A program made the position numbers and the translations under genes. Source: JBFLYZ01 sp040756415 (GTDB lineage Bacteria; Bacteroidota; Bacteroidia; JADZBD01). Taken from it: a stretch of DNA of 64,000 nt. The notes under the pieces are model-generated. The model did not search any database, had not been told where the DNA came from, and saw nothing but the letters and a program-made list of their open reading frames with translations. Positions 8,494 to 17,805 of this stretch are shown one piece after another (the stretch's first letter is position 1; each line of letters starts with the position of its first letter). Location of the stretch: NCBI GenBank assembly GCA_040756415.1, contig JBFLYZ010000007.1, forward strand, positions 19,201-83,200. The letters run 5' to 3'.

Positions 8494-10776
8494 ATGAGGC
8501 GGACCTTCCTTTTTTTTCTTCTCGCGCTGCTTTCGGGCCCCTGGTCAAGGGCGCAGAAGGTGGGATTGGTATTGAGCGGTGGCGGGGCGAGCGGCTTGGC
8601 CCATATCGGGGTGATCAAGGCCATGGAGGAAGACAGCATCCCCATCGACTATATTACCGGTACTTCCATAGGGGCGCTGGTAGGGGCCATGTATGCGGCC
8701 GGCTACAGCCCCGCCCAGATGGAACAGCTCGCCACCTCTGAGCAGTTCCAGAACTGGGCCTACGGAAAAATAGACGATAAATACGTTTATTATTTCAAAA
8801 AGAAGGAGGATAATGCCTCCTGGATATCGTTCAAGCTTTCGCTCGATTCTATCATCGAAACCTCCCTGCCCACCAACCTGGTCTCCCCTGTAGCCATCGA
8901 TTTCGCGCTGATGGAGACCATGTCGGGCGCCATCGCTGCCGCAGGTTATCAGTTCGACAGCCTTTTTGTGCCCTTCCGCTGCCTGGCCTCCGATATAGAG
9001 GCCAAGCGTTCGGTCATCTTCAAGGAGGGCGACCTGGCCACCGCGCTGCGCGCCTCCATGGCCTATCCCTTCTACCTGCGACCCATGCTCGTTGACGGCA
9101 AGCTGCTCTTTGACGGGGGCATCTACAATAACTTTCCGGCCAACGTGATGTACGATGATTTTTTCCCGGATATCATCATCGGCAGCAACGTATCGAATAA
9201 CGAGCCGCCTCCCAATGAAGAGAGCCTGCTCTCGCAGATGAAGACCATGCTGCTGACCAAGACCAATTTCGATGTGATCTGCCAGAACGGCATCATCATC
9301 GAACCTGCCGTAAACAATATAGGCACCTTCGACTTCGGCAACGTGCAGGTGCTCATCGACAGCGGTTATGCCTCCGCAAAAAGGAAGATCGCCCAGATGA
9401 AGACATGCATCGAACGCAGAACAACCCCTGAAATGCTGAAGCAGAAACGGGCTGCTTTCCAGAAAAAACAGCCTCCGCTCGTTTTCGACAACATCACGGT
9501 TTCGGGTGTTTCGCGCAACCAGGCCAAATACATCGGCCGCCTGCTCAGCCGCAAAAGCGAGCAGACCTCGGTCGCCAGGCTCAAGCCCGAGTATTTCAAG
9601 CTGGCCGCTGACGATAAGATCAAGCACATCTACCCCTCGGCCCGGTTCAATCCCCAGAGCGGCTATTATGACCTGCACCTGCGCATAAAAAGGGAAAAAG
9701 ATTTTGTGACGCAGATCGGTGGCAACTTTTCCAATCGCCCGATCTCGGTGGGCTTCCTGGCTGTGCAATACAATTACCTGGGAGCCGTTTCAGGCGATAT
9801 CAGCGGCAACGCCTACTTCGGCAAACTGTACGCTTCCGGCCAGATCAGGGCCCGGCTGAATATCCCCTACAAAATACCCTTCTATATAGAAGGCAATTAT
9901 ACCAACAGCAGGTGGGACTTTTTCAAAAGCAGCGCGGAGTTCGTTACGGATGTGAAGCCTTCCTTCCTGGTGCAGTACGAACAATACCTGTATGGAGATA
10001 TCGGTTTCCCGGTAGGGAATAAGGGCAAGCTGGTCACGGGCACCGGGCTGGCCTGGCTGACCGATGAATACTATCAAACCGACCAGTTCACCCAGCAGGA
10101 CACGGCCGACCTGACCGATTTCAACCTCTATACGGCCTATGCCTATTATGAAAAGAACTCGCTGAACCGCAAGCAATACGCCTCGCAGGGAAGTTATTTC
10201 AATGTCAGGCTCAGGTACGTGCAGGGAGAAGAGGATTTTACGCCCGGAACCACCTCGCTCGACTCTATCGGTTTCAGGAAGATACACGAATGGCTTGTTC
10301 TTAAACTGGTCTATGAAAAATACTTCAAGAGCCGCAAGTTCTATAAGGCGGGTATTTATTTTGAAGGCGTTTATTCCGCGCAGACCCTGTTCAATAATTT
10401 CACCTCTTCCATACTCTCGGCCCCGGCCTTCCAGCCTCTGCCCGAGAGCAAGACCCTTTTCCAGGAGAAGTTTCGCGCGCATAAGTACCTGGCCATCGGT
10501 ATCAAGCAGGTTTTTTCTATCCGCAGCTTCCTTGATCTGAGGCTGGAAGGCTTTGCATACGAACCTTACCAGCGCATCATACGCGGGCCGGGCCTTACTG
10601 CCGATTATACCACGCCTTTCCTGGAGACATTCTTTATCGGCACGGCCGCCCTGGTGGTGCATACCCCCCTCGGGCCGGCTTCGGTTGGCGCCAATTATTA
10701 TTACGGTGAAGACGAGCCGTTCACCTTCCTGTTCCACTTCGGGTACATCATCTTCAACAAAAAGGCCCTGGATTGA
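8494..10776 (+). CDS. Patatin-like phospholipase fused to an outer-membrane barrel (PlpD-like)
   Basis: 760 residues from ATG 8494, which begins the signal peptide (MRRTFLFFLLALLSGPWSRA). The patatin domain has the oxyanion loop SGGGASG, nucleophile S58 in GTSIG and the catalytic Asp207 in DGG, so the Ser-Asp dyad is intact. After residue about 325 comes a POTRA-like segment (FDNITVSGVSRNQ) and then a long alternating beta region to the end, as in the BamA/Omp85 barrel of PlpD-type autotransporters. It should be a lipid hydrolase displayed on or released from the cell surface. It overlaps the ABC ATPase start by one base. Confidence 0.85.
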   Translation: MRRTFLFFLLALLSGPWSRAQKVGLVLSGGGASGLAHIGVIKAMEEDSIPIDYITGTSIGALVGAMYAAGYSPAQMEQLATSEQFQNWAYGKIDDKYVYYFKKKEDNASWISFKLSLDSIIETSLPTNLVSPVAIDFALMETMSGAIAAAGYQFDSLFVPFRCLASDIEAKRSVIFKEGDLATALRASMAYPFYLRPMLVDGKLLFDGGIYNNFPANVMYDDFFPDIIIGSNVSNNEPPPNEESLLSQMKTMLLTKTNFDVICQNGIIIEPAVNNIGTFDFGNVQVLIDSGYASAKRKIAQMKTCIERRTTPEMLKQKRAAFQKKQPPLVFDNITVSGVSRNQAKYIGRLLSRKSEQTSVARLKPEYFKLAADDKIKHIYPSARFNPQSGYYDLHLRIKREKDFVTQIGGNFSNRPISVGFLAVQYNYLGAVSGDISGNAYFGKLYASGQIRARLNIPYKIPFYIEGNYTNSRWDFFKSSAEFVTDVKPSFLVQYEQYLYGDIGFPVGNKGKLVTGTGLAWLTDEYYQTDQFTQQDTADLTDFNLYTAYAYYEKNSLNRKQYASQGSYFNVRLRYVQGEEDFTPGTTSLDSIGFRKIHEWLVLKLVYEKYFKSRKFYKAGIYFEGVYSAQTLFNNFTSSILSAPAFQPLPESKTLFQEKFRAHKYLAIGIKQVFSIRSFLDLRLEGFAYEPYQRIIRGPGLTADYTTPFLETFFIGTAALVVHTPLGPASVGANYYYGEDEPFTFLFHFGYIIFNKKALD

Positions 10777-11396
10777 TGCGGATCAAACTGGAAAGCATAG
10801 GCAAGCGCTTCAATGACGACTGGATCTTCAGGAACCTTAACTATACGTTTGCAAGCGGAACCGCTTACGTAATACTGGGAGCCAACGGGTCGGGCAAATC
10901 CACCCTGCTGCAACTCATAGCGGGCAGCGCGCTCCCTTCATCCGGAAACATCAGTTATTCCAACGGGCATGACATAGATCCCGGATCGGCCTACCGGCAT
11001 ATCGGATTCTGCGCCCCCTACCTCGATTTGCTGGAGGAATATACGCTTGCCGAACAGCTCCGTTTCCACCAGGGCCTGAAAAAATTCAGGTCGGGATTGG
11101 AAGAGAAAAAAATTACGGGTCTTTGCGGGCTGGAGCATTCAGCGAACAAACAGCTTAAATATTTTTCATCGGGCATGAAGCAGCGCGTGCGCCTGGCGCT
11201 GGCCATCCTGAGCGATACGCCCGCGCTGCTGCTGGACGAGCCCTTGTCTAACCTGGATGCCGAAGGAGTGGAGTGGTACAAGGGCCTGATCGCGGAGCAT
11301 ACGGCCGGCCGCCTGGTCATTGTCTGCTCCAACCATTATCGCAGCGAATTCGGGTTCTGCACCGAAGAGATAAGAATGGAAAATTACAAACGCTAG
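10776..11396 (+). CDS. ABC transporter ATP-binding protein (CcmA-like size)
   Basis: 206 residues, starting at ATG 10776 in the stop/start overlap TGATG. Walker A GANGSGKST, signature FSSGMKQR, Walker B ALLLDEPLSNLD and the switch-region SNH (CSNHY) are all present. The short length resembles CcmA/haem-exporter or ABC-2 type ATPases. No permease gene is adjacent, so the partner and substrate are unknown. Translational coupling to the patatin-barrel gene suggests co-expression only. Confidence 0.82.
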   Translation: MRIKLESIGKRFNDDWIFRNLNYTFASGTAYVILGANGSGKSTLLQLIAGSALPSSGNISYSNGHDIDPGSAYRHIGFCAPYLDLLEEYTLAEQLRFHQGLKKFRSGLEEKKITGLCGLEHSANKQLKYFSSGMKQRVRLALAILSDTPALLLDEPLSNLDAEGVEWYKGLIAEHTAGRLVIVCSNHYRSEFGFCTEEIRMENYKR

Positions 11397-11398
11397 CA

Positions 11399-11429
11399 TT
11401 TGCTTATCCGGGCTTTTATCTTAATTTTG
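11399..11429 (+). promoter_or_regulatory. Promoter of efp
   Basis: TTTG (11399-11402) and TAATTTTG (11422-11429) are separated by 19 bases, the Bacteroidota consensus. It predicts a leader of about 50 bases before the ATG at 11486. Confidence 0.6.
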
Positions 11430-11485
11430 CCAGCCCGAAAGTGCCCAGCGTGCTGGCGGGAAATCCTTCATTAAAAACCAGAAAA

Positions 11486-12046
11486 ATGGCAGATACAGGA
11501 GATATTGGCGTAGGCTCGGTGATCCGTTTCAACGGTGAGCTATGCAAGATCGAAGAATACCAGCACCGTACGCCCGGCAACCTGCGCGCCTTCTACCAGG
11601 CCAGGATGCGTAACCTCAAAACCGGCAAAGTGGTGGAAAACCGCTTCCGCTCGGGCGAAACCGTGGAGATCGTCAGGGTAGAGTATAAGGAGCTGCAGTA
11701 TATTTTCGCGGAAAACGATTTTATCGTTTGCATGGATAATGAAACTTATGAGCAGGTATATGTTCCCAAGCAGTTGTTCGGTGAAGGGGCCAAATTCATG
11801 AAGGAAGGTATGACGGTGAAGGTGGCCTTTGAGGGCGAAACGCCCATTATAGCGGAGCCGCCCGTATTCGTGGAGCTGGAAGTGACCTATACCGAGCCCG
11901 GCATAAAAGGCGATACCGCCACCAACACCTTGAAACCCGCCACGCTGGAAACTGGCGCCCAGATCAACGTACCCCTGTTCATCAACCAGGGCGAAAAGAT
12001 CCGTGTCGATACGCGCACCTTTACCTACGCTGAACGCGTTAAGTGA
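11486..12046 (+). CDS. efp: Translation elongation factor P with a PGN loop tip
   Basis: 186 residues, the standard EF-P length; ATG 11486 is preceded by an A-rich stretch. The C-terminal OB signature VTYTEPGIKGDTAT and the end DTRTFTYAERVK are clear. EF-P relieves ribosome stalling at polyproline by placing a loop-tip residue near the P-site tRNA. In Escherichia coli that residue is lysine in VKPGKGQAF; here the loop reads RTPGNLRAF, so position 32 is Asn and the nearest basic residue is R34. Lysine modification enzymes acting at the standard position could not act here. This looks like a distinct EF-P subtype rather than a damaged gene, since the rest is well conserved. Confidence 0.95.
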   Translation: MADTGDIGVGSVIRFNGELCKIEEYQHRTPGNLRAFYQARMRNLKTGKVVENRFRSGETVEIVRVEYKELQYIFAENDFIVCMDNETYEQVYVPKQLFGEGAKFMKEGMTVKVAFEGETPIIAEPPVFVELEVTYTEPGIKGDTATNTLKPATLETGAQINVPLFINQGEKIRVDTRTFTYAERVK

Positions 12047-12066
12047 TCCCGCTTTTTTACAGAACG

Positions 12067-12092
12067 CAGGGCCCGAAAGGCCCTGTTTTTTT
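12067..12092 (+). terminator. Rho-independent terminator after efp
   Basis: A 7-bp stem CAGGGCC/GGCCCTG with loop CGAAA is followed by seven T residues. It ends 3 bases before the -7 box of lpxD. Confidence 0.8.
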
Positions 12093-12095
12093 ATC

Positions 12096-12103
12096 TATAT
12101 TTG
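12096..12103 (+). promoter_or_regulatory. -7 element for lpxD
   Basis: TATATTTG matches TAnnTTTG and ends 7 bases before the ATG at 12111; almost no mRNA leader is predicted. Confidence 0.5.
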
Positions 12104-12110
12104 AAGACAG

Positions 12111-13049
12111 ATGAAGCTTCAGTCCCCGATAAAATTAAAGGATATTGCCTCGCTGATCGGCTGCCGTTTCGATGGGAACGCGGATCATCTCGTCTTGGGT
12201 CTGAACGAGATCAACAAGGTGGAGCCCGGTGACCTGGTGTTCGTAGACCATCCCAAGTATTACGATAAGGCCCTTCGATCGGCCGCCACTACCATTCTCA
12301 TCAATAAGAAAGTGGACTGCCCTGAAGGCAAGGCCCTCATCATCTCGGAAGACCCCTTCAGCGATTATAATCGCCTGGTCAGGCACTTTTACAAGGAGGT
12401 TTATTCCCTCCGGCACATCAGCGACAGCGCGCGTATCGGTGAAGATACGGTCATCCATCCCGGTGTGTACATCGGCAACCGGGTGACCATAGGCCGTAAC
12501 TGCGTGATCTATCCCAACGTAGTGCTGTACGACAACTGCACGATTGGCGATAACGTGATCATCCATGCAGGCACCGTGATCGGGGCGCACGCCTTCTATT
12601 ACAAGAAGAGGGCCGACCGGCACGATAAGCTGCTTTCCTGCGGAGGCGTGGTGATCGAGAACAATGTGGAGATAGGCGCGCTTTGCACCATCGACAAAGG
12701 CGTATCAGGCAATACCGTGATCGGTGAAGGGACCAAGATCGATAACCAGGTGCAGATCGGCCACGATACCGTGGTGGGAAAGATGTGCCTCTTCGCCTCG
12801 CAGGTAGGCATTTCGGGAGCGGTGGTGATCGAAGACAATGTCACGCTCTGGGGGCAGGTTGGCGTACCCAGCAAGCTGCGCATTGGCCAGGGAGCCGTGG
12901 TGCTCGGCCAGTCGGGGCTTACCTCTTCCCTGGAGGGAAACAATACCTATTTCGGGAGCCCTGCGGGCGATTCCCGCGAGAAGATGAAAGAGCTGATCGC
13001 GCTCAAAAAACTGCCTTTCATCATACAAAAACTGGATGAAGGCAAATAA
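12111..13049 (+). CDS. lpxD: UDP-3-O-acyl-glucosamine N-acyltransferase (LpxD-like)
   Basis: 312 residues. A short N-terminal uridine-binding-like domain (to about residue 100) is followed by left-handed beta-helix hexapeptide repeats. The catalytic histidine is H218 in NQVQIGHD, matching H239 of the Escherichia coli enzyme, and the core VEIGALCTIDKG is conserved. The reaction adds the second hydroxyacyl chain to UDP-glucosamine in lipid A synthesis. The acyl-pantetheine loop differs: GAHAFYYKKR stands where Escherichia coli has GNDGFG. It is shorter than usual LpxD (about 340), lacking the C-terminal helical part, so it may be a second LpxD-like paralogue. It sits directly after efp. Confidence 0.8.
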   Translation: MKLQSPIKLKDIASLIGCRFDGNADHLVLGLNEINKVEPGDLVFVDHPKYYDKALRSAATTILINKKVDCPEGKALIISEDPFSDYNRLVRHFYKEVYSLRHISDSARIGEDTVIHPGVYIGNRVTIGRNCVIYPNVVLYDNCTIGDNVIIHAGTVIGAHAFYYKKRADRHDKLLSCGGVVIENNVEIGALCTIDKGVSGNTVIGEGTKIDNQVQIGHDTVVGKMCLFASQVGISGAVVIEDNVTLWGQVGVPSKLRIGQGAVVLGQSGLTSSLEGNNTYFGSPAGDSREKMKELIALKKLPFIIQKLDEGK

Positions 13050-13141
13050 TCCCGGGAATTCGCTGTTTTTTTCATTATCTTGCTTGATCGAATGAATCTC
13101 CGCATTCATCTAAATTCATTTTTGCCGCGTTTATTTAAATT

Positions 13142-13149
13142 TATATTTG
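13142..13149 (+). promoter_or_regulatory. -7 element for the GAF-PP2C phosphatase
   Basis: TATATTTG ends 5 bases before ATG 13155. A TTTG at 13121-13124 is 17 bases upstream, slightly short of the usual 19-21. Confidence 0.5.
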
Positions 13150-13154
13150 TTTGA

Positions 13155-14381
13155 ATGGCCAACGTTACCGGTAATAAGCCCCTTTCGCGCGCCAAGCTGA
13201 TGGAGGTCAAGCTGAGCTCCCTGCTCGAAGTGACCAAAGCCATAAACAACAATTATCCTACCCGTGAGCTGCTTCAGATCTTCGAGAACGTGCTCCGGAA
13301 CCAGCTCAACATAGGCAAACTGGTGCTGTTCAGCCTGGATACCGAATGGCGCTGCCTGCTTAAGTTCGGGCTTGACGATGAGATCAATGTGGGCATCGTC
13401 AAGGAGTTCAGGGATATTAAAGAGATATCGCCTTTCGAGGTTTCAAACAAATCCCTGAAAAGCGCCTTCGATATTGTGGTCCCCGTTTTCCATAAGGAAG
13501 TGCCGCTGGCCTATGTGCTGATCGGTGACATCAACGAGGAAAAACTGGAGATGAGCCCAACGATCAAACACCTGCCTTTCATCCAGACCCTCACCAATAT
13601 CATCATCGTGGCCATAGAGAACAAGCGACTGGCCAAGGAGAACATACGACAGGCTGCCGTGCAGAAAGAGCTGGAGCTGGCCTGGGAAATGCAATCCATG
13701 CTTTTCCCCCACGCATTACCCAAAGACGAGAAGCTGGAGATCGATGCCCTGTACCTGCCGCATCAGCAGGTGGGCGGAGACTACTACGATTTCATCCGCA
13801 TCAGCGATAACGAAGTGGCCTTTTGCATGGCCGATGTGTCGGGCAAGGGCGTGGCGGCCGCCCTGCTCATGTCTAATTTCCAGGCCAACCTCAGGATACT
13901 GTTCAACCATACCACTTCGCTTACCGACCTGGTAAAGGAGCTGAACGGAAAGGTGATGGCCAATGCCAAAGGCGAGAAGTTCATCACCCTTTTCATCGCG
14001 AAATACAATACCGTTACCCGCGTGCTCAACTACATCAACTGCGGGCACAATCCTCCGCTGATGATGGCCGACAAAACCGTAAGCCTGCTGAAGATCGGTT
14101 GCACGGGACTGGGCATGTTCGATGAGCTGATCAAGGTCAAGGAAGGCATCATCACGCTCAATGGCAAGACCACCATACTTTGCTATACAGATGGCGTGGT
14201 GGAAGTGGAAAATGACAAGGGGCAGGACTTTGGAATAGAATCGCTGCGGAAGATACTGCTGGAAAGCAGCGAACAGAGCATGCAGGAGATGAATCACACC
14301 ATCATCGAGGCCCTGGATGAGCACAAGAAGGACCGCCCGTATATTGACGATATCACCTTATTCAGTTGCCGTATTTTCTGA
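13155..14381 (+). CDS. GAF-domain SpoIIE/RsbU-type PP2C serine phosphatase
   Basis: 408 residues, no signal peptide. Residues about 20-165 look like a GAF sensor domain; then a helical linker leads to the PP2C_SIG domain with metal-binding motifs VGGDYYDF, MADVSGKGVAAALLM and YTDGVVE. Such phosphatases dephosphorylate STAS anti-anti-sigma proteins and so switch stress or envelope responses. No STAS protein or anti-sigma kinase gene is adjacent, so its target is unknown. The 3' end overlaps the convergent O-antigen-ligase-like gene by 24 bases. Confidence 0.87.
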   Translation: MANVTGNKPLSRAKLMEVKLSSLLEVTKAINNNYPTRELLQIFENVLRNQLNIGKLVLFSLDTEWRCLLKFGLDDEINVGIVKEFRDIKEISPFEVSNKSLKSAFDIVVPVFHKEVPLAYVLIGDINEEKLEMSPTIKHLPFIQTLTNIIIVAIENKRLAKENIRQAAVQKELELAWEMQSMLFPHALPKDEKLEIDALYLPHQQVGGDYYDFIRISDNEVAFCMADVSGKGVAAALLMSNFQANLRILFNHTTSLTDLVKELNGKVMANAKGEKFITLFIAKYNTVTRVLNYINCGHNPPLMMADKTVSLLKIGCTGLGMFDELIKVKEGIITLNGKTTILCYTDGVVEVENDKGQDFGIESLRKILLESSEQSMQEMNHTIIEALDEHKKDRPYIDDITLFSCRIF

Positions 14382-15794
14382 CCTGCGGCTGTGGTAAACA
14401 TCGATGGCGACCAGTATGGCCATGAAACCCCAGACCGTTGCCGAAGCCTTATCCGTATCCAGGAAGTTGTTCAATGTACCGTGTATATAGTAGGTAATAA
14501 GGCCGAGCATCACCACCAGCACCAGTGACTTCATCTCCCCCTTGGGTAAGCGATGGTACAGCCGCGATCCGGTAAAGATGGACGCAATAACAACGCCAAG
14601 TATGCACAGCATGCCCGGCAGACCCTGCTCTGCAAGCGGGCCGATGTATTCACTGTGCGCGTTACCCCGGTCGCCAATGTTCGTGCTGATGATGGTCTTT
14701 TCGTAAGAGAACTGGTAAGGCGCATAATTGAACTGGTAGGTACCCGGGCCCCATCCGAACAGGGGTTTTTCCCTGAACATACGCAATGCCGATTGCCAGC
14801 GGTTGATCCGCTCGAGGTTAGAGGCATCGTTCCTGATGTTATAGATCGATTGGGCGTGCTCGGCAAGGTCAGCCGAAGAGGTTTGCTTGTTCTTTTCCAG
14901 CTTCATGAATATCTTATCCTGGTAGATGATAAAGAGGGCAAGCACGGCCGCTGCACCGGCCAGCACTACCCACATCCTGATCCTGAGCAGGTAAATGAAA
15001 TAGATGATGAATATGGCCACCAGGCTCACCCAGGCGGCACGCGTGTAGGATAGTACGGTGGCTGCAAGGAACAGGATCAGCAGCAGCCACGATGCCAGCT
15101 TGAGGGTGCGGGTGAAATTGCTGGCAAGGCAGAACGCGATCAGCACAGGAATGAACATGGCCAGCATGGCGCCATAGGAAGTATGATCGTTATAAAAAGG
15201 CACCATGGCCACGTGGGCCGGCTGTTCCTTGAAACCTTCCAGGCTGTGATTGTAGATGGTATAGATGATCACAATGGTGAAAGACGCCATGTACAGCCAG
15301 AGATAGCGCCTGATGTTCTTATAATCCCTGAATATCTGGGTGGCGATGAAATAGTAAGACACCAGGAACCATATCTTGGCCGCCACGAACTTGATCGAGA
15401 CCACGGGAAAGGAGCTGGTCACCGTAGTAATGATCATCCACAGCAGGTACAGCAGGATGGCGATGGATACCGGATGCCTGGAGATCTCCCAATCGAACTT
15501 CCCCTCATAGAAGAGGCGCAGGATGAACAGCACCATAACCCCGAAAAGCAGGGGCTCGGTCGGCACGCTCAGCGCCACACCGAAATCGGACTCCTGCAGG
15601 TTGACCGACAAAGGCGTGAGAAAGACAATGAGCATCACCAGCTTATCGAGCGCCACCAGCGAAAGCAGCACGATCAGGGCTGCGGCAGGAAAAAGGGTGA
15701 ACCAATAAAACTCGCGGGCAATAAAAAAGGTATTGAGCGCAATAAAGAATCCGCTCAGCAGGTAGATCCACTTTAGTTTTTCCTTCTCGACCAA
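14358..15794 (-). CDS. O-antigen ligase / Wzy-type polysaccharide membrane protein
   Basis: 478 residues if started at TTG 15794, two bases after the stop of the Wzz gene; no in-frame ATG occurs near the first helix (LKWIYLLSGFFIALNTFF), so the start is uncertain and could lie inside the Wzz gene. There are about ten to twelve hydrophobic helices and a large external loop in the second half containing FGWGPGTYQF and HSEYIGPLAEQG, the Wzy_C/WaaL pattern. It would polymerise surface polysaccharide or transfer it to lipid A. The tight linkage to two Wzz genes supports this role. Confidence 0.78.
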   Translation of the reverse strand: MVEKEKLKWIYLLSGFFIALNTFFIAREFYWFTLFPAAALIVLLSLVALDKLVMLIVFLTPLSVNLQESDFGVALSVPTEPLLFGVMVLFILRLFYEGKFDWEISRHPVSIAILLYLLWMIITTVTSSFPVVSIKFVAAKIWFLVSYYFIATQIFRDYKNIRRYLWLYMASFTIVIIYTIYNHSLEGFKEQPAHVAMVPFYNDHTSYGAMLAMFIPVLIAFCLASNFTRTLKLASWLLLILFLAATVLSYTRAAWVSLVAIFIIYFIYLLRIRMWVVLAGAAAVLALFIIYQDKIFMKLEKNKQTSSADLAEHAQSIYNIRNDASNLERINRWQSALRMFREKPLFGWGPGTYQFNYAPYQFSYEKTIISTNIGDRGNAHSEYIGPLAEQGLPGMLCILGVVIASIFTGSRLYHRLPKGEMKSLVLVVMLGLITYYIHGTLNNFLDTDKASATVWGFMAILVAIDVYHSRRSENTATE

Positions 15795-15796
15795 GA

Positions 15797-16747
15797 TCAG
15801 TTCTTTAGATACGCCTTCCTGCCTTCGATGATCATGACCAGGACGACCGCGAAGAAGAGGGAGGCCAGCGTGGAAGAAACAACGATGATCCATCGCACCG
15901 GGTATACTTTCTTATCCGGAAGTGCCGGCTTGATGACCACATTGGTATAGGTCAGCTTCTTTTCCACATCTCTCAGGGCGTTGTCGTAATCGACCTTGAT
16001 GGCGTTATACACTTTGATCGAGCTCTCCAGCCGCTCGTTCAGCTCAATAAAATCATTCCCCTTCTCCTCCAGGTTGCGGATGGATTGGGTGATATCGGTC
16101 GTTTTCTTTGCATTGGTGCCCAGCGAGCGGTAATATTCCTTGCTGGCCTCTTTGGCCTGGGCTTTGTAATCCAATATCCCGTATTTCACCTTCAGCTCCT
16201 TGAGCGCGGTAGAGAGGGAGTCGATCTCGGCCGATTTTCGCTCTAACTGGGCTCCCATGATCAACACCACCTCCTCTGATTTGGAGCGGTGAAGCTTACG
16301 CGTTTTCTTATCGAACTGATCGATCATGGCTACCGCGATCTCGTACGCCTTGAGGGGATCGGTATCCATCACCTCCAGCCGAACGGCCTCGTACTCGGTC
16401 TTGCTGATCTCCACGTTCTCGTCAAACTCCTTCTCCACGTAGTACCTGTATCCCGGCCTGGTCGTGTCTATATCATAATGCTGAGGCAGCTTGAACCCGC
16501 GGATGATCTCGTTCTTGATCTCGCTCGACTGGAAGAGCTGCAGCATCTGCTCGGTTGGCGTTTCGCTTCCGTAAGGGATCAGGTTGGACGGGTAGATCAC
16601 CGCATAGGACCTGAACTTGGGCCGGATGAACATAGGGCTCGAGAACAATATGGAAAGCGCAATGGCGCATACACCAATGATCAGCAGGTGTTTCTTCCAT
16701 TTAAGGACCACCTTCAGCAGATCAGTATTGTTTTTTATGTCGGTCAT
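15797..16747 (-). CDS. Wzz/FepE-type polysaccharide chain-length determinant (first copy)
   Basis: 316 residues, starting at ATG 16747 within the TAATG overlap with the upstream paralogue. Two membrane helices (near residues 22-42 and 285-308) bracket a large periplasmic region with a coiled-coil segment around 145-265. A proline-containing second helix (VYPVRWIIVVSS) is typical. Wzz proteins set O-antigen or capsule length by acting on the polymerase. It is homologous to the next gene upstream, with the shared motif YPVRWI; no kinase domain is fused, so it is not a tyrosine-kinase co-polymerase. Confidence 0.82.
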   Translation of the reverse strand: MTDIKNNTDLLKVVLKWKKHLLIIGVCAIALSILFSSPMFIRPKFRSYAVIYPSNLIPYGSETPTEQMLQLFQSSEIKNEIIRGFKLPQHYDIDTTRPGYRYYVEKEFDENVEISKTEYEAVRLEVMDTDPLKAYEIAVAMIDQFDKKTRKLHRSKSEEVVLIMGAQLERKSAEIDSLSTALKELKVKYGILDYKAQAKEASKEYYRSLGTNAKKTTDITQSIRNLEEKGNDFIELNERLESSIKVYNAIKVDYDNALRDVEKKLTYTNVVIKPALPDKKVYPVRWIIVVSSTLASLFFAVVLVMIIEGRKAYLKN

Positions 16748-17772
16748 TATTCCCGGGGGCTTACAGACTGCTTTATTTTCCAAAAATTCTCGATAATGAT
16801 GATACCAAGGATACAAAGCAGGAAAGTTGACAGGGTGGATACCGTTACGATCAGCCAGCGTACCGGATACGACTTTTTCTCCGATGGATAGGCCCTGTTC
16901 ACTACGAACTTATCCGAAAGGCTCTGCTCGGCATCCACTTTGGCCTGCTCGTACTTGGCTTTCACCTCGCTCAGGTTCTTTCGCACGAATTCGAGGTTAT
17001 CGCGCAGGGATATATAGGCTTCTCCGTAGGTAGAAACGATCTTGAGCTGCTCCTGAAGGATTTTTACAGCGGCCGTCTTACCTTCCAGTATGGCCTTGGA
17101 GATCGCCTCATTGAGGCGGTCGGACTGGGATTCATAATCGTTCACGCCCAGCTTCATGAGCACGTTGAGCGAGTCCTGCATCGTCTCCACCTCTTTCCTG
17201 AGCTTATTATAGGTCTCCTCCACTATACGCAAACCCTGCTGCGCCCTTTCCTTGCGAATCGCCTGCTTGGTGGTGTCGTACAGGTCGGCAATATCGTTGG
17301 CGATGTTGGCGGCATATTGGGGATCCTCGTCCAGCACCTCGATCTTCACCGACATGTATTCCGTCCGCTGGATCACCACGTTGCTCTGGAATTCGCGGGC
17401 GAGAAAGGTCTTTCGGAAGGGCGAAGTGGAATCGATCCGGTAATGCGACATGAGCTTGTATTTATCGGTGATCCGCCACATGATATCGTCAGAGGTCAGC
17501 ACCTGTATCATCTGTTCCGCCTCAGCCTCTTCACCGAACTGGAGAATGTCGTTCTTGGCGCTGGGGTTATCGCTCAGCAGGGCCTTGGAGATGGAGCTGG
17601 TGGTGGTCGGGTACAGGATAACGGCCGATTTATACTTGTTGGGTATCATCAGCGAAATCACGGCTGACGTTACGGCCGCTATAAGGGTAATGACAATCAG
17701 GGTCTTCCGCCACTTCCAGATAAACAGCAAGAGGTGTGTCGAATCAAAAGAAGTTTGCTCACGGGTGTTCAT
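16747..17772 (-). CDS. Wzz/FepE-type polysaccharide chain-length determinant (second copy)
   Basis: 341 residues from ATG 17772; an upstream in-frame ATG (17808) would overlap the promoter box. Topology is the same as its downstream paralogue: a helix near residues 24-45, a periplasmic coiled-coil region and a second helix with YPVRWLIVTVSTLS. Residues YPTTTSSIS after the first helix match the Wzz_N pattern. Two adjacent, diverged Wzz proteins in one operon may form a mixed complex or set two modal lengths; this is inference. The stop overlaps the next start by one base. Confidence 0.82.
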   Translation of the reverse strand: MNTREQTSFDSTHLLLFIWKWRKTLIVITLIAAVTSAVISLMIPNKYKSAVILYPTTTSSISKALLSDNPSAKNDILQFGEEAEAEQMIQVLTSDDIMWRITDKYKLMSHYRIDSTSPFRKTFLAREFQSNVVIQRTEYMSVKIEVLDEDPQYAANIANDIADLYDTTKQAIRKERAQQGLRIVEETYNKLRKEVETMQDSLNVLMKLGVNDYESQSDRLNEAISKAILEGKTAAVKILQEQLKIVSTYGEAYISLRDNLEFVRKNLSEVKAKYEQAKVDAEQSLSDKFVVNRAYPSEKKSYPVRWLIVTVSTLSTFLLCILGIIIIENFWKIKQSVSPRE

Positions 17773-17805
17773 TTCTGTTCTTTCCTGCCTTTTTTGACCG
17801 GCCCC

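Noticed and set aside
11273..11485. A long N-terminal extension of EF-P from 11273
   Set aside because: The region lies inside the ABC ATPase gene and the efp promoter; the standard 186-residue protein begins at 11486.
16747..16816. A longer start for the downstream Wzz gene at 16816
   Set aside because: It would overlap the coding end of the upstream Wzz gene by 70 bases and adds a polar leader before the first helix; the TAATG start is normal for coupled genes.
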